NCBI GenBank assembly: GCA_963920665.1
Contig: OY987267.1
Coordinates: forward strand, 11,408,001 to 11,472,000
Reading direction: 5' to 3'
DNA: 64,000 nucleotides
Origin: Straminergon stramineum
Lineage: Eukaryota; Streptophyta; Bryopsida; Hypnales; Calliergonaceae
Shown here: piece after piece, positions 39,172-50,764 of the stretch
Layout: each line of letters starts with the position of its first letter
Numbering within the stretch: position 1 is the stretch's first letter
Position numbers and translations under genes: made by a program
The notes under the pieces: generated by a model
Seen by the model: only the letters and a program-made list of their open reading frames with translations
Told to the model about the DNA's origin: nothing
The model's database searches: none

Positions 39172-40163
39172 CCATCTTCGGAGCCCTGAACGAAGGGAGA
39201 GAGGTAGACTGGGAGGTAGTCTTCCGAGACCTAGCCCAAAGATTGGCCAAGGAGGTTGGGCAACCCAAACCCACCTCCATTTTCCTGTTCATATTCCACC
39301 TGTATGATAACCAGGGGCTGTTGACAGAAGACAAGGAGCTGGATTACCGGACCACCAAAGAGATGGTCGGATACCGGATCACACTAGATTCGTATTCAAG
39401 ACCAGGAAGTGACGACAAGGGTACAACACCTACTCCAGCAGCCTCGCCCGTCCGGGAGATGCCTGTGCGTACACCAAACCGAAGGACAAAGACCACCTAC
39501 CGGGCTCTAGAGGGGTCACCACCGATCCGGTCAGGAGGACCTTTGAGTCCGGTTCAACCGGACTAGTGTCCATCGGCTCAGCCGGAGCAGCGGCCACCTC
39601 CTCGATCGGAAGTTCGACCGGAACCCGCGCGACCAAATGAAGAAGAGGAACCGGGATGGGTATCCAAGCCCTTTGTTGTAGTGGTTGCAAGTCTCCGACA
39701 GGCAAAGAGGCAATACATCAGTATGGAATAGGCGCTAGAAGAGATCAGCGCCGAGCTGAGAGTGGAGCCAAGACAGATTATGGAGCACATCAAGGCTCTC
39801 CCCAAGGCCCGGGAGATGGAGGACCTTAGAGCCCGGATCAACTGCTTGCTCAAGGAGAACGCGGAGTTGAAAATACAGGTGGCTAATAGGGATGCGAAGC
39901 TGAAGGAGGCAGAGGCATTGACTGCGACAGCCTTCGATGAGAAGGACTGGGCACAGGAGGAGCGCAAGAAGGTGGTCACCATGGCAAAGAAATTCCATGC
40001 TTTTGTGGGATTTTTGGGCGATGTAGTGACCAAAGCAAGGTTGTATGACGAGAGCATGAAGAAACCGGAAGTTGTACTTGCGCCAAAGGTACTCCGGATG
40101 CTCGTCAATGTGAGAGGTAATTTCCCACAACGAGCTCTAAAGGCTATTTCTAACTTGTACTAA
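39172..40163 (+). pseudogene. Transposon-derived coiled-coil protein relic with two TAG stops
   Basis: One reading frame stays open from the junction with the dynamin relic to 40163 except for TAG at 39564-39566 and 39723-39725. It would encode about 330 residues: an N-terminal block (REVDWEVVFRDLAQRLAKEV ... FHLYDNQGLLTEDKELDYRTTKEMVGYRI), a Pro/Arg/Glu-rich linker, and a C-terminal coiled coil (MEDLRARINCLLKENAELKI) ending FPQRALKAISNLY. The base composition is much more GC-rich than the flanks. The layout recalls gag-like or accessory proteins of plant retroelements, but I do not recognise a diagnostic motif (no zinc knuckle, protease or RT). Confidence 0.5.
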
Positions 40164-41855
40164 GTTGGTTGGAGGTTGATGACTTTTTAATTTGGTGTTT
40201 CACTTTTGTACTAGTGTTATAACTTAACCTAAGAAGCTAAAAGCTTTTAAGGACAAAACCTATATGACAATTAGAGATAAAGGAACTAAGAACAAAGAGT
40301 AACCTACTAAATCGCCTTCCAAGCAATGGACTCTTTTAAATGCTAATTGTAGTCTTTTATATTTTTTCTTTATTACGTTTTAGTTTCCTAATCAATCCCC
40401 TCACTAACATCCAAGCAAAGTTTAGTTGTTCTAACCTAAGGCTAGGGTGGAGCCACTCTGTCTAAAAATAATAATCTGAATTTGAAGCCTAATCTCAAAA
40501 CAACAAGTTGATTACCATCTTGAAGCCGACGGCAGGAGAGCTCCTCTTGTCTGATTCTGTTCGAAGTTGGTCTTTTGTAGTTGAAAACACTTCACAGTTT
40601 TAGTAAACCACAAATAACATTGCCACCCAAAAGGAAAACAACTAAAATATTGATCCCAAATCAATCTAGTGTATCCTTTAACAAGGAAAGAAGGAAAACC
40701 CCTTGTTTCCTTCTTTAGACCACCAATTCAAATAATCACAAGCTTCCTAAAACTAAATATAACAAAGACTAGAATCTAAGGAAACCAAGAGATTGGACCC
40801 CCCAAAAATAAAGATTAATTCTATGAAAGGAACCCCAAGCACATTTTTGGCTTCCCACTAAATTCCTCATCCTCAACCTCTAATTTGGATTTAGTGAAGG
40901 AAATACCAACTTAAAGCTAGTTCAAACTTAACTAAAATTCGGTCAAAAACTTAAAGAAAACAAACTACACTAAGCTACAGCTAAAAATAGAAAGAAGGGC
41001 AAGAAGGATAACGCAAAACTAAAAACTAAACAACAACGGAAGAAAATATAAATAAAAATGTAACCAAGAACACTTAGAACTACAAAAACTAATGCTAAGG
41101 TTAACCACCAAGATCTAAAACAAAAGAAAGAAAGGTTAAAATTAAGTTAAACACAAAACAAAACAAAACAGTAAAAACAACAAACAAAAAATATATAAAA
41201 GGAATTAAAAAAATTAAAAAGAGAAAGAAAAAATTTTAAAAATAAATAAATAAAAAAAAAACCCGCCAACTGGCCCTGTGGCCGACTTGCCCGCTTGTTG
41301 CCGGGTGGCCCGGTCTACGGGCCGGGAGCCCTGCCTACGGCTTGGGTGGCTGGGCAGCACTGTTGCTACCCCCCCCCCCCCCCCTCCTTACTTTTAAAAA
41401 AAAATTTGGTTCCAAAAAATCTAAATCCTAGCTTCTCTCTACAGTGCTAAAATTGACTCCAGCATTCCAGCACCCAGCGCTCCAGCACTCCCCAAGTTTC
41501 CAACCACTCCAGCACTCTTGTTCTTTCAACCACTCCTACCCCTTTTTCTTTCTAATTGGTTCTTGGGTCTCCAACTCTAACCCACTTAACCACTTCTCTC
41601 CAACTAACCCACTCTTTCTAACTTCAAAAGTTCTCTCCTCTTAACTCTCAACTTCTCTCACTCTCTTCAACTTCTCTTTAAAATTTCAATTCTAATTCTC
41701 TAGAACCACAAGGGTTCTCAAAGCAAAGAAAAAAAAGAACAAATCTCTCTAGCTAACCATACATGATTATCACTAGGAGGAAAGGCAACAAATTGTAAGT
41801 TCAAACTTACAAGGGATTACAAGCTTGCTTAGCATTGAGCTAGTCAAGATACAAA
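40164..41855. other. Retroelement-like internal DNA, A-rich, with GC patch and C16 run
   Basis: 40200-41250 is purine/A-rich and gene-free. 41265-41365 is an abrupt GC-rich patch built from CGGGCC/GGCCCGG-type words. A run of 16 C follows at 41369-41384. 41440-41700 is rich in CTCCAGCA and TCTCTCAACTTC phrases. I see no coding capacity. It is probably part of the element that begins at 39172. Confidence 0.35.
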
Positions 41856-43613
41856 TGTAAGAGCCGGGTTTTGCACTTGGGGGTCCAAGTGCTTATATAC
41901 CCTACGAAATAACCGGTTCATATGTGAACACTCTAATTTTCTATACTAATTTCCCATTTCCTACGTAGATGACTAATGTTATTCTATTGGAAGCTCATTT
42001 AAGATGAGCTTATCTACTCACAATTTTTTTAAACCTATTAGGAAGCAAACAACCAAGTTTGCTTGCGGGTTCCGTTGTGAACATTAGTCCCTTGGATCCC
42101 AAGAATCCTAATTCTAGTTTGGTTTTGGTGTCATTAATTCATGAATAGGGTTTTCTACTAAAACACTATTCCAAAAGATGGAACTCATGGTCAAACTCCA
42201 ACGCATAGGGAAATGCGTTTGACTAACCTTTAAACTAATGATTTCCAAGCCTGGCTTGGGAATCAAGCTCTAACGAGCACTATTCACTCACTATTCCTCT
42301 TGACTTCACTTTTGTGTGTTTCCTACCGTCCATCAACCCTTGACCTACCTTGTGTCTCCTTTTGAGTGTAGATAAGTTCAAATTTCAACCACTGGATCTC
42401 AGATCTCGACGGTGAGGGGCTGCCCCTCTCTATCTCCCAAACCATATTCTAGAACGAAGAACCATTTTCGCCGTTGGGTCCGAAATGGCCAAATTAGCCT
42501 AGCGTACCTTCCCCTCCATGTTTCGGTGCCCTGAACTATTTTTTCTGGCGCCCCGTAGGCCAGAAACACTCTAAAATTGGGAATCGCATGATCCATGTCG
42601 TTTTTGGTCAATTTTCTTGCACCAATAGTCTTAGAATGCTCCAAAACCCCGGAAACGCCTCTTCCCTTGCTCCAATCAGCCTTGTGGTCCTCTTGGGCGG
42701 TTTATGGTACTTTAAGCAGCTCCGTTGAGGTTCAAAAATTCAAACTTACCTATTTCCGATGGTTCTGAAACTTTGCCCTATACTTTTAGGTACTTATAGG
42801 ACTCTTGAGAAAAATTCTCAAGATTTTAGGTCTAGCTCTATAATTACTATGATTTTCTAAGTGTCCTGTGGGATACACTTTTGCCTAAATACCTATCTAA
42901 TTTTAACCCAAAAATTCTCAAACTTTTTTCTAAGCCTCTATAGGGCTATTGAGATTTTTTGGAATTTTTGAGAATTACTTGTTAGGTAATTTCTCCTATG
43001 TATATTTTCTACTTTTTCAAGGCCTGCTGAAGCTCGGATGACTACCCTAAAATATCCTAAAAAATCCCAAACTTTTTTGTAGGCCTCTATAGGGTCCCTG
43101 GGATTTTTGGATGAGTTTGGGTTGATACCCAATTGGTCAAAGTTCCTAAACTAAATACTTCCCTCAATCTGGGGTCCGATAATCAAATCCTTGACTTTTC
43201 CTCAGTGGGTCCCCTAGGAACTTAACATTTACCACACGTGGATACCCCTGGGTGAGTCTAAGGTCCAAAGGTTAGGTCTATAGATACCGGTAGGTCATCC
43301 TACTATAACTAAGGTCTGTACTAGCAATCCTGATTTATTCTAAGGTATTGCTAGATCACCCGGCTATAAATAGGATCCGTGCTACCAGTTCTAAATCCTA
43401 ACTAAGTGATCGGCACTAAAGAGTTTAGGATGCTACTAAGTCCTAGTTAAGCATCTTTTAACCAATTGGGTCAAAACCCTATTTTGGTTAAACCATTCTT
43501 TGTTCTAAGGTTTTGGCTAAGCTACTACATTCACTAACTGGGAACACCAAAATAACTCAAAAAGTATTCAAAAATACTATTTTGAGTAAAGATACCCGAT
43601 TTCTAGGCTCACA
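41856..43613 (+). mobile_element. Candidate LTR of a retrotransposon
   Basis: The stretch begins TGTAAGAGCCGGG and ends GGCTCACA, so it has TG...CA ends with roughly inverse tips (TGTAAGAGCC / TGTGAGCC). Two bases after it lies TGGCGCCCGTCTACGG at 43616, which resembles a tRNA primer-binding site. A TATATACCC box occurs near 41895. I see no second LTR in the window, so this is a solo or orphan LTR, or a misread. Direction would be plus. Confidence 0.35.
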
Positions 43614-44784
43614 TATGGCGCCCGTCTACGGGTTGATTTGTCAAAATCATAACGGACCTAGAGGCCTCGACTTATGATAAAGGTGCCTTATCCTTGGGCA
43701 ATACGGTCTCTACAACTAATCAACTTGTATCACAATTAGAATGGGTAACTGCAGCTATCCATGCAGTTCCAAGGTTTTTCAAGGGTTCTATTGGCTAAAT
43801 GTTCAAAGAAAAAGCAAAAAATTTAGAAGGAGGGGTCTGAACTACTTGCCAGTATCACACCTCCACATGTCTCCGGCACCGACCAACTGGAATTTCCTGA
43901 ATTCCCACTAGCTCATGGATAGCGCCTATCGGCCGGAGCAGTGGGTCGAACCGCCGACCGGTTGGTTATTTCCCAACGACTTACTACAACTCTATGTGAA
44001 CCATCATCGTGACTCTATGTTGTAAATCTACATAGATCATCCATACATCGAGTCACTAATAGTCCATACACCTAGAGTATGGACATCTTGTCGTCGCGGA
44101 TTCCTGAAAATAAAGCACCTCCTTGTCGGGCTCCGCCCTCCTCGTCGGCACTTTATTTTCAGGAATCCCCTCCTCCTCGGGCATTGCCCTATACAGATCC
44201 CCTTCAACCTGACCAGCTTCTAGATTCTCACCACAAGATGGTATCATCATGGTGATCGCAGACAGGATGGATAATCTGACCCGAACTTCACCCTTATCTA
44301 CTGCCTGAAACAATCTTTAACCTTGCAGGAAGGGCTGGTTGACGCAATAAAATTAACTCTAACAGAAAAGATTTGAGAAAAAATCACAAAAACAAAGAAT
44401 TTGTGCCGTAGCTCACCCTGTAGAGTTGAAGTGTTCAAAGAAGAAATGGCGGGACCACCTACTTGCCAGCCTACATACCTGCTGACCGACCTACATCAAC
44501 ACCTACCGGTAGTCGAACCCACCTACCTACCGATCAAAGGACCGACCTAGTAAACGGAAGGCCGACGGAAGGAGAGTTCTGATTCCAGGTTGCTTTTGTG
44601 ATGCAATTCACCATCGTGTCCTCTGGAAACACACCTCCATGCATCAGGATTAGGGATTCTTTGATTCTGTCACCGCTGTTGAATTGATGCTGTGTTATTG
44701 GTGATGCCATTTGCGGAGACAGGTAGAGTTTTGTTGAACTTTCTGTTGGGCTTTTTGGACGCTGCGAGTGTTATTTGGTGAGGT
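43614..44784. other. Possible retroelement leader, then 5' flank of the LIP5 relic
   Basis: Begins with the primer-binding-like TGGCGCCCG. CTACTTGCCAG and GACCGACCTAC-type words recur at 43850 and 44460-44550. A phrase near 44563 (GCCGACGGAAGGAGAG) repeats one near 40527 (GCCGACGGCAGGAGAG), hinting that this DNA and the 40-41 kb block belong to the same element. No gene is seen before 44785. Confidence 0.35.
44098..44168. repeat. Perfect 18-bp inverted repeat (hairpin)
   Basis: GGATTCCTGAAAATAAAG at 44098-44115 is repeated exactly inverted at 44151-44168, with a 35-base GC-rich loop. A transcript would form a stable stem-loop. It could be a small-RNA precursor, a recombination scar or transposon debris. 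Nothing nearby decides between these. Confidence 0.75.
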
Positions 44785-47389
44785 ATGCGATCGAGCCTGC
44801 GAAGGCGCTGCTTCCGTACTTGCAGCGGGCCGATGAATTGCAGAAGCATGACCATCTTGCAGCTTATTATTGTGAGTGATTTTCTGTTTTTCGGTGTGGA
44901 TTGTTTTGTTTGGGGTGTGTTGCGATTAGGGGAATGGGTTTGTAATGACGTGGTGGTGGTGGTTGCTACGATGGTTGTGAGATTGGTTTTGAAGAGGAGA
45001 TTTTGTAATTTGGTGGATTGGAGGGGATCTTGGCAATTGGGTAGCAGTTGATGTTGGGTTGTGTAATTTTTGGAATTTAGGGTTTGCGTTTTGAAGGAGT
45101 TTGGGTGATGATGGTGGTAGGTCGGTTGTTTGCAATGGAGAAAGGGTTGCAGATTCCGCCTAAGGAGCGCACGGATGAGACAAAGGCGATTTTGATTTCT
45201 CTTATGAATTAGCTTGAGAAGGTAAGTCCTAGGCATTGCTTGCACATCTGACAAACTGCAATAGTACTTTGTGATAACCGATAATGATTTCACATTTTCT
45301 CAAAAAAACTTACACAAATTTAGATGGTAGGAAAATGTTCAGAGGAATATTGTCATTAGTGAAGCATCAGAGTGGATTCGGAGATAATTCCTGCATTGCC
45401 TGATGTTGTAATATGCCATGATAATTACAACGTATGAATGGCACGGGCTTGGCTTAGTGTCTGTGCTTGGAGAATGTGCCAAGGAATCTAATTGTAGTGA
45501 GACCGAGCGTTACAAGTAACAGGATCTAGATCCTCTGTCTCGGTTCTAGTTAGGGCAACTAACGCTCTTTGAGACCTGACATGTGCAAGTGTCCAATGGC
45601 TGGCTGGTTTAATGGTATTGATAGATGGATGTGGTTTCGCAGGATAAGAAGGTTGTGAAGCTCAGTCCAGATGACAACATGTACATGGAAGGTTTCGCTC
45701 TTCGTGTGTTTGCGAAAGCCGACAAGCAGGATTGAGCTGGTCGTGCGGATTTGTATGTCTCACAACCATTCTCAGTAGCCTCTTGTTCAGGAATGAGTGT
45801 AGTTGATTAGCAAAGGTTGTCCTAAGGCCGGATTTGAACGGCTGTTTTCTGCAACTCTAGGAAAAACATAAACTGTTGGTTCTCGTGTAGTTCAAAGCCA
45901 CCACTTTATTTCTAGTGTTCAGATACAACGTCAAGCACTTTCTATTTCATCTTGAAAGGAATGTTGAGGAGTCGGTTCAATGGTGTCCATGCTGTATGGC
46001 AGGAAGACTGCCATGACCTTTTATGCGGCGAGCATCTTCTTTGAGGTCCTACTTCAGTTTGGAGAATTGCCACCTGATGTAAGTTATTGCCAGAATTTCA
46101 TATCAACCCTGGGCAGCTGGATAGTCGTAAGCTGCCTCTAAGTTCCTTTCGATGTTTATGCGGTCGCAATCGTATAATGTCATCTATACTAGCGTCCACT
46201 TGTTGGCACCAAGTTTATTGCAACCGGGAACTTCTCCAATCCATTTTGTAGCGTGTAGCGTATCTTGTAACTGTCGTGTGCCTGGGCTGATGGGATTGAA
46301 GTGAAAACAGATCCAGGAAAAACATAAATATGCAAGTTGGAAGGCCGCGAACATCCGGAAAGCATTAGCAGAGGGTAGGAAGCCAGTTCTAGGGCCCCCT
46401 GTCAGTGAGAAAGATGTACCGGATGGAGAAGTTGACACGACCTGGGGCATCGAGGTCTCTTTCTTTCTTCCTCTGATTTCAGTTGTCACTCAGTTATGAG
46501 CTACGTCAGAATCAAGGATTGGAACTATGATTGAGAATCTACTTTTTGTGTGTTTCAAAGGAAGGCTAGCAGTGCACCAGATACCACTAAGCAACCTATG
46601 TTGCCTCCCAAGGATTCATCCTTTGGACCTACCTCTTTAGACAGCACCTCCTACAGAAGTTTCACACAAGCGCCACCTTCGGAGCCGTTGCATCAGCAGC
46701 ATTCGCAGAGTAAATCCTCAGAAGATTTCAATCTGCCATCCGTTCCGTCGAACCCAATCCCCCCTTCTTACAGTCAAAATTCATATGGTGGCTCTGATAG
46801 CGCAGGCTATCCATCTCATCAGTCGTCTTATCCCCACAGCTCTGGTACACCGTTCGATTCCTTGGGTGGGGACCCGAATCCTCATACAACTATCGGTTCG
46901 TATTCATATCCTTCGGATCCACCAGGTTACAACTCTTATCCGCTTGCATCTCAGGACAGGTAAGATCCGGCGCAGTATCAGCAACAACAACCGCATTGGC
47001 CTAGTTCATCATTATTCAACGATCCATCGGCAGGATACCCGTTAGTGTTCCCACCTGGTGGGCACCAGCCAGGGGCACTACAATACCCGTCCGCAGCACA
47101 GCACCCGTCCTCCCAACAAGCGCCTTATGGAGGTTTCAGACATTCTGAGCCAACAACTGGTCTTGCCCGGACGAGTAGCGCTCCGCTTGGAGCTGAGAGT
47201 GGAGCAGGATATGAACTGAATGGGAAGTATGATAGCGATTACAAGCCTCCAACGGAGAAAATTGCAGATGCTCACAAGATATCGAGGTTTGCAGTGAGTG
47301 CTCTGGCTTTCAACGATGTTCCGACTGCCATCGAGTACTTGAGGAAGTCACTGGAGTTGCTGAAATCACCGACTGCAACTGTAGACTGA
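44785..47389 (+). pseudogene. LIP5/VTA1-type ESCRT regulator, pseudogene with introns kept
   Basis: Functional LIP5 (plant VTA1) activates the SKD1/VPS4 ATPase in multivesicular-body sorting. All six exons are recognisable: 44785-44871, 45121-45221, 45643-45752, 46003-46078, 46311-46454 and 46565-47389, with GT-AG borders. The N-terminal MIT-like helices read EPAKALLPYLQRADELQKHD, AYYC/RLFAMEKGLQIPP, SPDDNMYMEGFALRVFAKADKQD and FYAASIFFEVLLQFGELPPD. A long Pro/Ser/Gln/Tyr linker and the VTA1 C-terminal domain (HKISRFAVSALAFND ... EYLRKSLELL) follow. It is about 447 codons, close to the family length. Damage: the frame after the ATG is off by one base, and stops stand at 45210-45212 (TAG), 45733-45735 (TGA) and 46961-46963 (TAA), all where the family has Gln or Arg. 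Retained introns make it a duplicated, not retroposed, copy. Confidence 0.9.
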
Positions 47390-50300
47390 GTTTGGTAATG
47401 TTGTAGATAGTCTTGTGCAGGCAGATTTGAATTACGTCTTCCTGGATTTGTTTACCTTTTATCTTCATCGTGGATTTAGTCAATTTATTTCTGAAGCGGT
47501 TCCAGTGCAAGACTGATATAGTGCAACTAGTTTAAATCGTTTTCCACCTAGTTTTAGAATTGAAGTGTGAGTTGGCCTGTTAATTGTATATGGAGGTGTA
47601 ACTGCTGACGCTTGTAAAAGTACATTTAGTAGTAGTGAAGTGGCGGTTGATTGCTCACATGTAAAGAAACGTACATTATAGATTCATTGGATGGAAGAAG
47701 TGGCTTCTTCGGCTGTAAAGTTACGAACGATGTGGAGATTTTGGTTGTAGAGGTGATACGTCAATTTAATAACACTTTGTGCGTTGAACAGATCCATGGA
47801 GCCATCAGCTCTTTTGAAAAGGTATTCCAGCTCAAAGTGGGTGGTAGGGCAGTGTCAAGGGACTTATGATTGTACCTTGTCCACCTATAATTGTCTCCGT
47901 GATAAGTGTTTCTACCTACCATCAATGATAAACATAATAATCAATGTATTCATGTGATTTCTTATATGCTTGGAATTTGTAATATACTATGCATTCTGAG
48001 TTGGGGCTTGTAATTGCAGAGACTGAGGTTGTGTGTACGTTATATTGAAGTCTTGAGCTTCAATATATAGAAATTTAACCAGGATCCCATGTGCACAAAT
48101 TCAGCATATGTTTTTCCTCAAATTTTAGCGTGGTTCACTGGTTACTTAATTGCAGTTGTCGGTACATATTGTTGCACTGTACAAACCGGATAAATGGCTT
48201 TTAACTTGTAAGGTGGTTGCAAATATTGGTTGAAAAATGCATCTTTCTGGTGACACAAAATCAGATTTCTTTTTCTTGATGACACATTGAGATACCGTAG
48301 TACAATTTAGGCACAAACTTATTATGCTTAGAAATTCCAAACACTTTTGAAAATTATACTTTATAAATGAAGAAGTAGATAGAGTTGCCAAAATCCGGAA
48401 GCTAGCTTGCAAAAGAATGAAGGCGAAATTCGGCAGGCTTGCCCATGAAAATCAATCCCAATCATGGCAGACAGAGATGTAGCAACGTTCTTTCCAAATG
48501 ACGCCATGGAAGCTCAAAACTTGCTGTCGCGGGTCCAACCTCGTCTCCGGAGCACCTACACAGTACACTACTAAGAGTAACTATTAGGAAGGCTGCTTTC
48601 TCATATAATGTGTGTGCTTAACGTGCAACACCCCCTGGTCTAAGCACACTCAGCATCCTCATAAAGTGTGAGGATAACGTTCAACATAGAAACTTAGGGG
48701 CAAACCTGAAATGGCGATGATTTCTGACACACCCTTGTTGTTAATCTACTCGGCGTTCTCAATGAAGCAGCTGGGAATGTGCAACTTCTAGCTGCCACTC
48801 AAATGAATTCCAGAAACATTAGTCATAGAGCAGTTGTATATTTAATTAAGGAGCTGAGTATCGACGGATCTTCGCAAACAGATCATGTGGGATCGGTACT
48901 TGAAGAAAAGTTCTTAGCAGGAAACAAGGGCAGACATGACGTGCAGAAGAAATGGAAGACATAGAGCGATCACGACGACGTCCAAGATCCCATGCCAAGC
49001 AAGAAATGGGATGGTCGCTTCATGTCATTAGGTCATCCTGCACACGTCTACCTTCGCCAATGGCAACTGAATTGGGATAGATTTGCAGATCATGGTCGGG
49101 AGGTTGAGAAACAGTGGCAGATTTTGAAAGTGCGAACAGGAGAGAATTGTACGTAAAATGTTGGTGAGATGAAATGGGCTGTGAGGCAAGAGGGACATTG
49201 ACTGCCTCTTGGGAGATCACACACAGTAGTGGCCTCATGGCCCACAAGCAAGGCCTCTACCCTGCAAGAGCTCCCGCGGGCCCCCCAGTGCCTGTCTCGT
49301 CTCCCGGAATGTTTGAGCGGCTCATCCATGGTTGATTGATCACACTCTAAACTTGGCTAAATCATACTTGATGCTGGCGTGCCCAGCACGAACTTGCGAC
49401 CAAACAAGTTGCTCCGTAACTGCAATAATATTCTGTACTTAAACACATGTTCGTAAGAAAGTCATTGAAGAACAATCATAACAGAGTTGAATAGAATTTT
49501 AATTTCACATTGGGGAGAATTATATCGACAGAATGTTTGGCAACTTAGCTAGCGCTGCAGTTGGAAGTTTGTTGAAAATAGCAAGATTGTAAGAGATATT
49601 GCATCTTGATGTTCAAATTTCGACTAGAGAACACACGGATGATTGCTTCGGAATCAGTAGAACAAGGGTTGCCCAGCCAGCTTCATTTGATGGCCCCAAC
49701 GCCATTGAAAACACCACCGTAACACATGTTAATTGGAAAAGAAAACAACATCAATCACATCAAAGCAGATCAATAGAATGAATCACTGAGGTACTGGTGG
49801 AGATGAGGATTTAAGTGATTCAGGTGAGATGTTAGAGGTGCCCTGTTTGGAATGTTAGAAACAAGCCCCACACCAGTCTACCGAGTTCAAATTCCGCATT
49901 TGAGTCCTTCATTTTCTTGATGAACTTGATAAAAATATTTGAGGCCTATCAAGATTTAGAGCTAAGATCTGATTCCAAATCATAGGGTTCTAGTTTGAGG
50001 GCTAACCTATATTTTGAGAATCCAAAATACCTCGCTATAGCACCTTGCCATTACAGTCAAGGAAGTACTTCTGAACTAGCAGTGCTAGCCTTTATCACAA
50101 TTTAAGACAAAGGAAGACTTGAGATAATTTGCAACATCTTACCAAGTTGCTATGTCGGATGAAAACATTCAGGTCTTCCTTCACAGCCAAGTAGATGCAG
50201 AGAATTCTGTACTCGGGATGGAAGATGAACTCACTCGGCAGGTGCCAGTCGTCTCCTCTCCCTAGACTTCGGAAGTCGACCAGATGGCTGCTATATTGTC

Positions 50301-50764
50301 AACTGAGAAACCATCCCGTCACTTGCAGAGAAGCAAAGGAACTGCATCGTGGTAACCAACCGGCAACATAAATTACCTTGCTAACTCCTTCTCACGCCGC
50401 TACATTCTCGTAAGAAATTAACCAAAAAGCAGTATAATACATTCAATGAAACGGTTTCTTTATAAACAGTCCATTTGCTGTTGCTTACAAGTTACACGTG
50501 TAAAGAGCTCTCTGACAAAGAGTCTGTATAGAGCTTCAACATTCTTGAAGTTCATATTATCCTATTCCTACAGAATCCAATAGTGTCCGTTTTCAATTTC
50601 TTGATCACCCCCCTATCCCCGTGAGAACCGTCCTGCGACTGCCCTTGCTAGACGACACCCTCGCTGCCTGCAATTGCACCTGCCTCGTCAAAGCGTATAT
50701 GTGCAAATGCAACAAAATCTGTTGACAAGCAACCAGTGATTCCAAACAGTTCCAGAAATTCCTC
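47390..50764. other. Intergenic, nothing recognised
   Basis: Mixed-composition DNA of moderate GC between the LIP5 relic and the nuclease gene. Open stretches at 48779-48964, 49020-49329 and 49599-49781 have no family resemblance or splice support. The last ~150 bases next to 50765 are probably the 3' UTR of the nuclease gene. Confidence 0.45.

Noticed and set aside
41369..41384. C16 run (and G15 at 61881-61895) as a possible functional G-quadruplex element.
   Set aside because: Single homopolymer runs are common slippage products or sequencing weak points. There is no neighbouring promoter or gene to support a role.
44670..45293. A 207-codon minus-strand open frame over the LIP5 first exons.
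   Set aside because: It runs across exon 1, intron 1 and exon 2 of the LIP5 relic on the wrong strand and resembles no known protein.
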